Assembly: GCA_017590115.1 (NCBI GenBank)
Contig: JAGGNK010007448.1
Coordinates: 7,170,815-7,234,814, forward strand
DNA from: Montifringilla adamsi
Lineage: Eukaryota; Chordata; Aves; Passeriformes; Passeridae
Length of the DNA: 64,000 nt
Reading direction: 5' to 3'
The translations under genes were made by a program, and so were the position numbers. Below are positions 14,101 to 39,661 of the stretch, piece by piece (position 1 is the first letter of the stretch; the number at the start of each line of letters is the position of its first letter). The notes beneath the pieces were generated by a model. That model saw only the letters and a list, made by a program, of their open reading frames with translations, was not told the DNA's origin and did no database searches.

Positions 14101-14605
14101 CTCGGCGAAGAGGCACAACAGGCAGGCAGAGGGAAGGGCTTTACCCGGGGGGATGAGCAGCAGGCGGTGACAGCCCCGGCTCAGCCACGCAGAATCTTCA
14201 CCGCGTTCCCGTATGTCACTGTCACTGTCACTGTCCCCCTTCCCCTTCCTCCTCCCCTCCCCGTCCTGCCTCGCCTTCCACCGACTCCTTTCTTCCACGG
14301 GATGCCAATTTCCTCCGCAGATCAAATTAAACTTAAGAGCCGCAGTAAATGGCAATTAAAATTATTAATTGCGAGACCCACGGCTGCGTCCCGGACACCG
14401 ACGCCCGCCCGTCACCGTGCCCAGGATCCCGCCCCGCTGCCTCTCCCCGCCTCCCCCGGCCCCGCCCGGTCTCCCCGCGCCGCGGAGGGGCTGGCGGGGG
14501 CTCCCCGTTCACCTGCAGGAGCTGGAAGAGCCCCCGCTCCTCCGCGTAGGCGCCCGCGGGCGGCGGCCACGGCCGGGCCGCGTCCTCCGTGTCCGCCTCC
14601 GCCAT
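1946..14605 (-). CDS. AK8: AK8, adenylate kinase 8 (5' part, five coding exons)
   Basis: Adenylate kinase 8 is a nucleoside-phosphate kinase with two tandem kinase domains, found in the cytosol and in motile cilia and sperm axonemes. Five exons join in frame: 14513-14605, 12101-12185, 8170-8219, 7366-7479 and 1946-2014, giving 137 codons. The peptide starts [13 protein letters not shown], then a helical segment [12 protein letters not shown], then [11 protein letters not shown], then the Walker A loop GPPASGKT at residues 67-74 followed by AMWLCKHF, then an acidic helix ending in [14 protein letters not shown]. All boundaries are AG/GT with matching phases (0,1,0,0,0). The family protein has about 480 residues, so roughly 340 lie beyond the left edge; the next expected exon (GWILDG-like) was not found in 1-1945. 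The start is the first ATG in the CpG island, in a strong GCGGCCATGG context. Confidence 0.9.
2028..2139. repeat. Double poly(A) tract beside the AK8 exon 5 acceptor
   Basis: A run of 37 A (2028-2064), a 23-bp spacer, and a run of 52 A (2088-2139). On the AK8 strand these are poly(T) and form an extended polypyrimidine region just upstream of the exon 5 acceptor. Confidence 0.95.
3253..3462 (+). repeat. Local repeat, copy 1
   Basis: Starts ggcaggaatcagatgctt and shares blocks such as gatcaactaatcctggga with 6584-6740 in the same orientation. Copy 1 carries an internal extra stretch. Family unknown: either a local duplication or an unrecognised old transposon. Confidence 0.75.
6584..6740 (+). 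repeat. Local repeat, copy 2
   Basis: Second copy of the 3253-3462 segment in the same AK8 intron. It is shorter by internal deletions and carries scattered substitutions, so it is not recent. Confidence 0.75.
7366..7479 (-). CDS. AK8: AK8 coding exon 4
   Basis: Thirty-eight codons beginning [14 protein letters not shown], directly continuing the P-loop helix. Acceptor CCCCTCAG, donor GTGTGTAAG. Confidence 0.88.
8170..8219 (-). CDS. AK8: AK8 coding exon 3 (P-loop)
   Basis: A 50-nt exon encoding [16 protein letters not shown], the ATP-binding Walker A loop of the first kinase domain. Acceptor CCATAG, donor GTGAGT, phase 1 in and 0 out. Confidence 0.93.
10153..10192 (+). repeat. Inverted repeat arm, left
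   Basis: Forty bases starting aattactctttttgtcagg; the reverse complement recurs at 11719-11758 with one mismatch. Flanking bases do not match. Confidence 0.9.
11719..11758 (-). repeat. Inverted repeat arm, right
   Basis: Reverse-complement partner of 10153-10192, 39 of 40 bases identical. The two arms enclose about 1.5 kb of AK8 intron 2. Confidence 0.9.
12101..12185 (-). CDS. AK8: AK8 coding exon 2
   Basis: Encodes [18 protein letters not shown] and on to a run of Asn/Asp. Acceptor TTTCCAG, donor GTAAGT, phase 0 in and 1 out. Confidence 0.92.
12186..14512. other. AK8 intron 1
   Basis: Intronic; the distal ~400 bp merge into the CpG island. No extra exon seen. Open frames at 12298-12900 overlap on opposite strands and look like chance. 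Confidence 0.6.
14513..14605 (-). CDS. AK8: AK8 coding exon 1
   Basis: Thirty-one codons from ATG at 14605-14603; ends LLQ followed by donor GTGAAC at 14512. It lies inside the CpG island. The in-frame sequence continues 5 codons upstream without another ATG, so this ATG is chosen. Confidence 0.85.
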
Positions 14606-14613
14606 GGCCGCCC

Positions 14614-14637
14614 CTAGCAACGCGACTCGTTGCTAAG
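14614..14637. promoter_or_regulatory. Inverted pair of RFX half-sites
   Basis: cctagcaac, a 6-bp spacer, then gttgctaagg: two GTTGCTA-type RFX half-sites facing each other, 9 bp or more upstream of the AK8 ATG. RFX factors drive ciliary genes. Motif reading only. Confidence 0.5.
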
Positions 14638-14767
14638 GAGGCGTCATCGCCGCGCGACGGGAAAAGACCTATCGCCACACGGGGGCGTGGCCACCGCCTC
14701 GTTTACAGCCAGGGGAATGGGGGAAACGTCATCGAGCACCGACGGTTGCCATGGAGGCGGCGGCGCG

Positions 14768-14781
14768 GTCGCCGCGGCAAC
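14768..14781 (+). promoter_or_regulatory. X-box (RFX motif)
   Basis: gtcgccgcggcaac fits the X-box consensus GTNRCCNNRGYAAC at every position. It lies on the SPACA9 side of the shared promoter. A second partial X-box, gttgccatgga, lies just upstream at about 14745. Confidence 0.55.
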
Positions 14782-14827
14782 GGCGGGGCCGAGGCCCGCG
14801 GCCCGCGCTGTCCGCCCGCTCAGCCCG

Positions 14828-14833
14828 NNNNNN
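14828..14833. other. Assembly gap (6 N)
   Basis: Six N inside GC-rich promoter sequence. The true gap size is unknown. The expected upstream exons of SPACA9 are absent around it, so sequence may be missing here. Confidence 0.99.
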
Positions 14834-15012
14834 CCTGCTCCCTACGGCCGCACGAACGGCGCGGGGGGTCGGGCGGGCCGGGCTGCGGGCGAGGCCACCC
14901 CGAGAGATTCGCATCTTTCCGCAGGGAATCCGCTCCGCGAGAGAAGGCTCGGCTCGGCTGCCCTGGCCCAACAGGGCTGCCCTGGCCCAACAGCACCCCT
15001 TCTTCCTCTTTT

Positions 15013-15039
15013 TCTTTTTTTTTCTTTTCTTTTCTTTTC

Positions 15040-15101
<62 letters not shown>
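15013..15101. repeat. (TTTTC)n microsatellite plus poly(T)
   Basis: Ten or so TTTTC units run into an uninterrupted 41-base T tract (15061-15101), between the CpG island and the SPACA9 terminal exon. Such tracts often cause assembly collapse. Confidence 0.97.
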
Positions 15102-15102
<1 letters not shown>

Positions 15103-15296
15103 TAAGTTTTCCACTGACGTCCACAAGTCCAGCTGAGGCGAGACACAGAATTGCATCATTTCTGAAATGCAGCCTCCTGTCTCTCCTTTCCCCCCCCACA
15201 GGACTCATCAATCCATTGACAATTCCATCCATGCTTCCCCATTTTTGGGTTGCAAAGCTGGGACTCCTTTGCCAATTGTTCCCCTCTGTCCCACAG

Positions 15297-15624
15297 CTAC
15301 CCCCACCGTGTTGTGAACCTCCTGAGCCTGGAAGAAGCGAGGCATCGCTACGGAGGGGTGGTGAGCGTGCTGCCCATCGTGATAGACAGCATGAGGGAAT
15401 GGGTCACCCACTCCAAGAAGAAGCTGCTCTGTGTTGTGAGTCCTGCATGTGCTGTGTGCAAGAAGGAGACACCTACTTCCCAAACCACAGCTGCAGTTCA
15501 GACCTCCAATAGTAATGAAAACGCTGTACAATTGCAGGAAAAAGATTTCCAGAAATTCCTGGCGGCAAATCAACCTCCACCAAAAAAGGCACCCTGGAGG
15601 CCACCAGGCAAACACCCCTATTAA
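15297..15624 (+). CDS. SPACA9: SPACA9 terminal coding exon (5' exons missing)
   Basis: SPACA9 (C9orf9) is a small protein of the sperm acrosome and of the inside of ciliary microtubules. After the acceptor tctgtcccacag the frame reads YPHRVVNLLSLEEARHRYGG, then VVSVLPIVIDSMREWVTHSKKK, matching the conserved C-terminal half of the family. A low-complexity linker follows, and the end is APWRPPGKHPY with stop TAA at 15622-15624; the family also ends in a PPWRPPG motif. The exon enters in phase 2. About 115 N-terminal residues expected in the family (starting MNEVKESL) are not visible between the CpG island and this exon, a space of only ~500 bp containing an N gap and a T-rich repeat. The gene is therefore incomplete as assembled. 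Confidence 0.85.
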
Positions 15625-18600
15625 AGGATCAGAGCTCCTGCATCGTCTGCTCACCACCTTTATCACCTGGCTGACCAAATAGAGTGCAATGAACACTAGA
15701 GATCCATCCTGAGCCCACTTTCTGCAGCCAGCCCGGGAAGCATGCATTCCCTCTCCCTTGCTGATATTCCCACTCTGCTCCTCAATCCCCACAGAAGCAG
15801 CTGCAGCTGCTGCCTGGGCCAGCAGTGCAGTGGGAGCAGGGATCACTCAGGACTCATCAGGTTTTAAACTCTCAGACATGAATCTTGGACAAGTCATTTG
15901 TAACGGGATTTTACATTTTCTCAGCCTTCCTCCTGAGGAAGATCCCCTCCCTGCCACAGCCAGGGGGTGAAGAAGCTGCCTGTCTCAAGGATGGGATGCA
16001 GAGCAGCAAAAGGCTGGCATCATGGATTCAGACACGTCTTTGACATTTAGATTTGTCTCTAAACTTCCCTCACTGTCACATAAATCGTTTGTTTAGCTGG
16101 ACCACAGAATGCCTGTTTACAGGACACTAAGGGGGTTTCCCATACCTGCCACTGGCTGCAGAGGCCAGTCTTCATCAGCTGTGCTCTGCTGCAGCCTCCT
16201 GCAGCTCCTCCCTCCACAGAACAGCTCCCCTTACACCTTTTGACTCCTGTGCTGTCAGAGCTGGAGATGTAAAGGAGGGCAGAGTTCATTTTGCCCTTAA
16301 TTTGTGTGTACTGACAACAGCCAAACAAAACACCCCCGTGCTCCTCAGACTTCCACAAAACAAAATCCATTTCCAGTCCATGTGATCCATGGGAATGTGG
16401 TGGGAGCATCACGCTCAGATGGTTCCTGTTCAAATTGCAGACTGAACTGCCTGTGCTTTCCCTGCTTCAAGGCAAGGTTAGCACTACATTAGGCCAGATG
16501 TCACACCCAGGGGGCAAGCCCATGATGGCCCTGGGACTCAAAATATGCAGCCTGAGGTCAGCAGGTCTCAGACCCTACAGCCCTTCCTAAATAAGTGTCC
16601 TCCCCATGTCTGACTGCTCTTGTCCCCTCCAAATGACCTCCTGCTGGAAGACACTCCTGAACAATTTCCCCTTGCATACCAGGCTCAGTTTGCTATGAGA
16701 AAGCTTTTGCCTTAAAATCACCAGGTTTTGGCAACAAGCAGCTAAACACAGAAGGAAGAATTAATACAGAGGAGGTGGAACAGGAAGGAAAGGCAGCTCA
16801 GATAAAATGGAAAATATTTCCAGGAGCATTTTTGTCCCTCACATAACGCTATGTTGTTTTGCACTTTTTTCCTTTCCCCTATCCACTTGCACTGCAATGC
16901 ACCCACCCAGTCTCGAGTAAAGCCCTGTTTTTAGGGAGATTTGATCCAACTGAACTGAACCTTGCTGAACTCAAAACGGTAACAGAGGGTCACAGAGCAG
17001 CTCCTGGGCACCACTGGGGCCACAGCCAGTGGAATGTCACTGTCAGCCTCTCTGGCTTCACTTGAGATCCCTGGTGCAGAGGCAGCTTCAGGCTGAAAAA
17101 TCCAAGTTGTGGCAGCTGCCCTGTTGTGTTCCATGGTGCAGACAAGTGTCCAGTGACAGTTGCTGTCTTGGAAAGGTTTTCAGGACAAGCTGCTAAGACT
17201 GAATGATGACAAGTGCTGGGGACACAAGAGATGCTATTCCCCGATCTTGTTTCCAGCTTTCTTGGCCCTGTCCTCTGGTTTAAATTTGAACACACAGGCT
17301 GTGAGGAGACCAAAATTATCCTCCAGTTTGTAGCTCACTTTCAGCTTCCAGGGATGAGCACAGCACAAATGGTTTGTCAGAACAGTCCTACCAAAGCCAG
17401 TCCACCACTGCTGCTCAAAACTCCAGTGCAGTTGACATTTTGCACTTGACCAAGGTAATACACACAAAAACGTTCCCAAATTTTAATAATAAGATTCATA
17501 CATGCAAGAAACAGTTCCCAAATCTTAGTAATAATTTCTAGCTTGGCCCTATCCTTTCAGTCAGTGTCATGCAGCCAAAATTTTAAGACCCAAGCAGAAA
17601 AATGAGTGCATAAAACTTGCAGTCTGAGGTTTGATAATGACAAGACCAGAATCTGTTGGAAGACTGCAAAGTTAAGTCTCACAAAAACATCCAGACAAAT
17701 TACTTAATTTCCATACAAGTTCTCCTCTTGCAGAGTGGATGGACACTTCAAAAGACAAAAAGATACAGCAAGAATTGTTTTCCTCTACTACAAATCAAGC
17801 TGTTTGAAGAATTTACATAAACAGGATGTAAATGCCACACACAAAAGTGCAATAAAGTTTTACTTTAGCCTCAGTGAGCATAAAATTGCAAGATACACAC
17901 TGAGAAACCAGGCAGGGCACCAGCCTGACTTTCCTACAGATCTGTCACTTAGTCCAGAAAGTAAATGCTGCTTTTTTGTTCAAAGGCTAAAATAGACACA
18001 TGGGCTGGTAATAGATGATATCAACAGAATCCTGGCATCTGTATGAATTATCTCTGTGCTCCCCTTGATTCAGCTAAGGGTCAAATCAGGCTTTTGTCAA
18101 AATGAGGAACCTGGTGTAGTTGAAGGTGTCCGCACTCAGTGCAGGGGGTTGGACTGGATGAGCTTTAGAGGTCCCTTCCAACCCAAACCATTCTGTGAGA
18201 ATCCATTCTGTATGTTCAATATGCGGCTCCAGCCTCTCACACACCGAGGGGACAGGCCAGAGCTCAGACCCCGAGAAGTTAGGGTGAGGTGTCAGGAGCC
18301 CACTGCACATCTGCAGGGGAGCAGAAGGGTCGGTTCCAGGGAGAGCAAACTCAGCATCCCAGAGATGCCGCGGCAGGCGAGGAGCGCAGGGATGGGCTTG
18401 GCAGGGCCTCTAGCGGCCGCCTCAGAGCAGCGTCCAAACCTCTCACCGGCAACTTTTAACACAGCTCCAACAACCCTGCTGTCCCCAATCCTGAATCCAC
18501 AGGGCTTTTTAAACACTGGTCACAGGTATCCAACCCTGGGACACAGCCCAGGGCAGCTGTGGGGCCGCCTGCTCCCACTCCCATCCCCAGAGCTGTAATT

Positions 18601-20236
18601 TCAGAAGAGCCAGCGGCTGTTCCCTGTCACCACCAACCTGTTCCCCACATCATAAACACCCCGAGGCAGGAGAGGTTTTCCTGGGAGTCCTCAATTCCCC
18701 TGGTGGTGGTGCAGCACCAGTTTGAGCTTTCAGTCAGCTGAGCATCGAGCACAAGGAGCAGAGGCAGCTTCACAGAAACCAGGAATAGCGTCTGGCAGAC
18801 AGGAGAGATCAGCCAGCCCAAAACTGGAGTGAAAAGACCTTCAGGGAAAAAAAGTTCAGCCAAGTAAAGCCCACAGACACCAAAATTGTGATGACCATAA
18901 GTCAAGTATTTGAACAGTCTTGTCTGGAAAGCAAAGCCCATGGGAATGCAAAGCAGGCTTCCTTTGCAGAGCTCCTGAGTGTGAACGGATAAAGCAACTC
19001 AACTGCTGTGATTTCCTATTTTGTAACCACTTTTAAAATCCACCATTGTGCCAGCAGATAAGTAGTTCCAACAAATCAGGATCAATCAGCACAGATATTT
19101 TAATTTCCTGAATTTGAAGTATTTCCTTCCCTAATGCCTCCTGTGTGATTATCAGCTGTTATAAACTGCCAAATGTACTGCTTGACATTAGTGAGTAAGG
19201 AAGGCACTTCATTTTTCTCTTTTTGTACCCCAGCAATACACTTCTGTGGGTAATTTTTATCTAATGATTTTTTTTATACTGGCAAGGGATTAAAGGGATG
19301 CCTTATTTTGAACCCATTACGTTTAAGGGCAAGCTAAATTCACTTTGTGCTTTGTTTTCATTTTTCTACCCCCATGCTTTAGAACTAATCTCAGTGCAGG
19401 GGTCCAAACAACTTCTTGTGTCACTGAACTCCTAAGATGATGTTTATGGTATTTTCTATATAAAATTCTCCACAGACATTACAAAACATGCCAAAGCATG
19501 TTCACAATGTGCCACTTGCACAACTTAGACCCCTGCCTGTGTTGCCCATATTTAAGAATTATGCTTAGTCCTTAATTGGAATGCTGAGGCTTGTGTATGG
19601 ATTACTAAACTGCTTTGAGCAATCTTTCAAATATTCCTTTATTTCAAGAAGAGAAGGAAAAAAAAAAAAAAACAACCAAACAAATAAAAACCAATTAAAG
19701 ACCAGAACCAGTGAGAAAGTGCCAATCTGGGAAAAAAGCAAAACCAGAGAACAACCTTACCTCACCAGGTTAAGCTTAGAAAAAGTGGCCCCAAAATTCC
19801 TCATGGTCTGAGGAAATGTCCTCGTGCATGCACTGTATGGAAGGGAAAAGCACAGACAGAGCCAACTCCTGACAGCAGCCCCAGCTTTGCAAACAAGGCT
19901 CTGACATTTCCAGCTATTAATTTCTCTAATCACTGTGCAGTCCTGGCCTGCAGGAGCAAGGCCATGCAGAAGCTCACCAGCAGATTTGCAGCACTGAACT
20001 GTTTGCAGTTCATTTATGGATTATACTGGCACATTTTTGTGATTTTGTTTGGCACAGAAGGAAAAAAAAAAAGGCATTGGCTCCATGCAGAAAAATGAAC
20101 TTCTAATGGTGAATCCTGTGCAAAGGGGCAGCAGCACTGACCTGCTCTGGACTGTTCCATCTGGGAAAATGTTTGGACACTGAGCTCCCTTCCATGTGTT
20201 TGGTCCCAAAAAGGTCTGGCAGGGAATTTAACACAG
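15625..20236. other. SPACA9-TSC1 interval (3' ends converge)
   Basis: No coding exon supported. It should hold the SPACA9 3' UTR and, if TSC1 has a long 3' UTR as in mammals, part of that too. One CR1 fragment (18105-18214). An AATAAA on the minus strand at 19638-19643 is a second possible TSC1 end. No canonical SPACA9 poly(A) signal was found close to its stop. Confidence 0.5.
18105..18214 (+). mobile_element. CR1 LINE 3' fragment
   Basis: Reads ggaacctggtgtagttgaag, later gggggttggactggatgagc and tcccttccaacccaaaccat, then ends in attctgtgagaatccattctg. This is the typical 3' end of avian CR1 with its terminal octamer region; sense strand is plus. Confidence 0.88.
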
Positions 20237-20256
20237 AGTAGTGCAAAACAATACAT

Positions 20257-20262
20257 TTTATT
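20257..20262 (-). terminator. TSC1: Candidate TSC1 poly(A) signal
   Basis: AATAAA on the minus strand, about 2.5 kb past the TSC1 stop, followed by T/G-rich sequence. Alternative signal at 19638-19643. Not decisive without transcript ends. Confidence 0.35.
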
Positions 20263-22735
20263 TGTTCACAGTTAAACACAAGCAACTGCCTTGACATTTT
20301 AGAACATTCTAATAAGGACAGCAAAACCTCCTTTTGGTTTAAGTTCTCTTTAGCTTACGATTGTACCATTTCCTCGTATTTCATATTTATGGCATTTAAT
20401 GTGGATTGTTTAACATGCTTACAAAGAGCGAGGCAGGGAACAGATTAACTTGACAAAGACAGCAATTTTAGATTTAACTAAAAGCAGTCAGTTAAAAAAA
20501 TCTGTTTCCACTTCACTGATGGGACCCCTTCAAACAAACTGCAAGTTAACTACATACAGCAGATCCATGATTTTTAGACTTAGGAAAGAAAATTGCAAAA
20601 TTTGTTCCTCCATAATCTTTGTGGTCCATAAACAAACCTAAAGTGGTTTCCATTACTATCCTGGTGCTAAAATCCTGTTTAAAAGAAGAAAAAAAGCCAC
20701 CTTACCAAAGAGCTTGCGTTGCTGCCAGGGCATTTTTGTGACTGACACAAAACCTGCCTCTCCTGGGAACGCCAGACCCGGGCTGGGCAGAGCAGGATGG
20801 GAAGGAGCTCCTCCAACATTCCCAGCTGAGCTGGCCCATCAGGCCCTTTGTGTGCAAACCGTTCACTCCCCAGGCTGGGATCCAGCGGGAGAGGGGCAGG
20901 AAAGCTCCAAATCTTAAACACGCGCTACCACGTTTGCTACCACTACGTCTGAGAAAGCCTAAAGACAAAACCAGGCTGCCACTTACAACCAACTCTCTAC
21001 TCTCTACTCCATGCAGTCAGCTTTGACACAACCACTGAAGTTCACCTCTACTCTCAGAGTTCAGACTGACCAACTGAAAGGACACGGAGAATAATTTAAG
21101 ACAGGCAGAAATGTATTCAGACCTTGGAGTTACGGAGGAGGCGGGAATGGGAGCACGAGTCCTGGCAGCAGTGAGCTGAGCTGCTCTCACAGCCTCATTG
21201 CCTCCCGGGCTAAGAAGGGATTTGGACTACAAATGCAAGTGTGCTTGGACTTGATTTCTGTGTGAGGTGGTTCTTAAACAGCAGCTGCCACCCACAGAAT
21301 GTTTAGGAGAAGAGGCCACGAGTGATGCAGGGGAACTGTGAAGCCTGAACCATCTGAGTACAGCTGGACCCAGCCACGGGGGACATTTAAAACAAGCACT
21401 GCCTTCCTAACAGCAGGCCCTGTTCTGTCACGAAGGAGATTGAGTCTGACCACTGACAAGCCCTGATCCCACAATCCTCCTTCACAGAAGGCTCATAATT
21501 GACTTAAAACATAATTAACACCAAAAAGCTTCATGCCAGGATTCTGATTTCAGAGTGAGCAGGATTCCTCCTCAGCCTTGTCATCTAAGGAAGTAGGATG
21601 AGGGTGAAGGGGAGAGACCTAGAGCCAAATTGACACTGCTGAACTAAAAAATGTGCTGCAATCTGAGTAGGAGGGCACTCAAAGGAAACCATGCTCTCCA
21701 AGGCAAGCCTGAAAAGGTATTGCCAGGAAGAATGAAGCCAATTTCTTAGACTCAAAACATGGTGGTCTTGTTCAAACAAGGAACAAATGAAGAAGGGTGA
21801 GGCAGCACATTTCCCTGATCAGAGAAGCAAATCCCCCTCTGCAGATCTTCATAATCTACCTCCATGTTCTGCATCCTCTCCCTACTTGAGTAAAGCTTCC
21901 TCTTCCCTCTTCTCCCACCCCAACTGCTTTCCCATACAAACCAGTGTGAGGTCAATCAGGCAAACACTTCAAACACCATGAAGATCTGAAGCTGGTGTTT
22001 TAACAAGTCTTCAGCGTTTATGGTCTCTTCTGCATTACAAGCTCCAGTTCCTTTTTGTCTGTTCAAATGTAACTTCCCAGGAAATGTTAAGGACAATATA
22101 AACAATGATCGTGAATTAGGGTGAATGAATCATTTTGCAGAGGTACAATGTTCTTTAAACATTTGGGTATTCAATCAGATTCCAACTTAATGAAGGCTGG
22201 GCTCTGAGGGATGTGGGAGAGTGGACAGGCAAAAATAGAGAATGCACTGGAAAATCCTAGTGCTGCTTCTTTCCAGGATGAAAGGAACCAAAGTCACCTG
22301 GACAGGCAGCACAACCAACTGCTCTAAATGGGAAGCTTGCAAAGAAATACAAAGCATTCAGAGTAAACTCACAAATGTTAATTTGGCCTCATATTGCACT
22401 CAAGTTCATAAACGCAGCCACTCAACTGGGGACAGGGAGAAAGGGAAAAAAATACTTGCAAATGCTAACAGTTGTCCCTTCAAATTAGTACACGCTGCTA
22501 AGGATTGAATTTGAGAAAGAAGCAAGAGTTAGGCTGGGCATTTTCAATTCCAGACCCAAAAATCCACTTTGCATTCATTCAGCAGCCTCCTTCCGTTCCT
22601 GGCCATCGATCCTGCTCCGCTGCATGAGCCACTGCTCAGACCAAAGAAACATAAAAGCTTTTAGTTAAACTTGCACTCACGCCTCCTGTTCTATGCCAAG
22701 AATATGAAAATAACACTGATTGACTATCTTCCTCT
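20263..22735 (-). other. TSC1: TSC1 3' UTR (inferred)
   Basis: Sequence after the TSC1 stop with no introns or exons I can support on either strand. Mammalian TSC1 has a several-kb 3' UTR, so all or most of this is probably transcribed. The exact end is uncertain. Confidence 0.5.
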
Positions 22736-39089
<16,354 letters not shown>

Positions 39090-39406
39090 GATGCACGTAC
39101 TGACATGAATGTGGAGGTTAAAACTTCAGGAAGTTCTTCATTGGTGTCTTTCTACCAGACTAGGAGAGAAGAGACAGCAGATGAGTGAACTTTTCCCTTT
39201 CCATATAAAATCTCTCATCTTTCCTATTCCTTTTCCACACAAGTGCACATTTAACACTGAGAGGATTGTGAGGGTTTCCACACCTGCAATAAAAGCTGTA
39301 AGAATTTCCAAAAAGCCAATGAGTCATGAGCAGGGTTTTCTTCGTGTTTTTCACAATGACATTAATCTGTTTTGCAGAAGACCTCAGTATCTACACTGTC
39401 TGAGCC

Positions 39407-39661
39407 TTCTCTTACCATTTTTTTTTTAATTTGCTCGCCAGGTCAGTAAACTGAAGCTAAAGTTTTGAATAAAATGCAAAAAGCTACCTGGAATCTCTCC
39501 ATTCCTGAGTTCTTACAGCAACTCCTCTTCAAAGTTCTCTTACCATTTTTTTTTTTAATTTGCTCCCCAGGTCACTAAACTGAAGCTAAAGTTTTGAATA
39601 AAATGCAAAAAGCTACCTGGAATCTCTCCATTCCTGAGTTCTTACAGCAACTCCTCTTCAA
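39407..39661. repeat. 128-bp tandem duplication
   Basis: Unit 1 39407-39534, unit 2 39535-39661, each starting ttctcttacc. I see only two substitutions plus a change in the length of the T run, so the duplication is recent. Confidence 0.95.

Larger units (their letters stand above)
14150..14960. promoter_or_regulatory. CpG-island bidirectional promoter AK8 / SPACA9
   Basis: Dense CpG, GC-rich sequence between the minus-strand AK8 start (14605) and plus-strand SPACA9. Head-to-head arrangement of these two genes is known from other vertebrates. It contains RFX-type motifs and an assembly gap. Confidence 0.8.

Noticed and set aside
14167..15512. Open frames up to 312 codons across the AK8/SPACA9 promoter, including one starting MEAAARSP at 14751
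   Set aside because: GC-rich promoter sequence and poly(T) translated as Phe runs; they cross the N gap and do not resemble the SPACA9 N-terminus.
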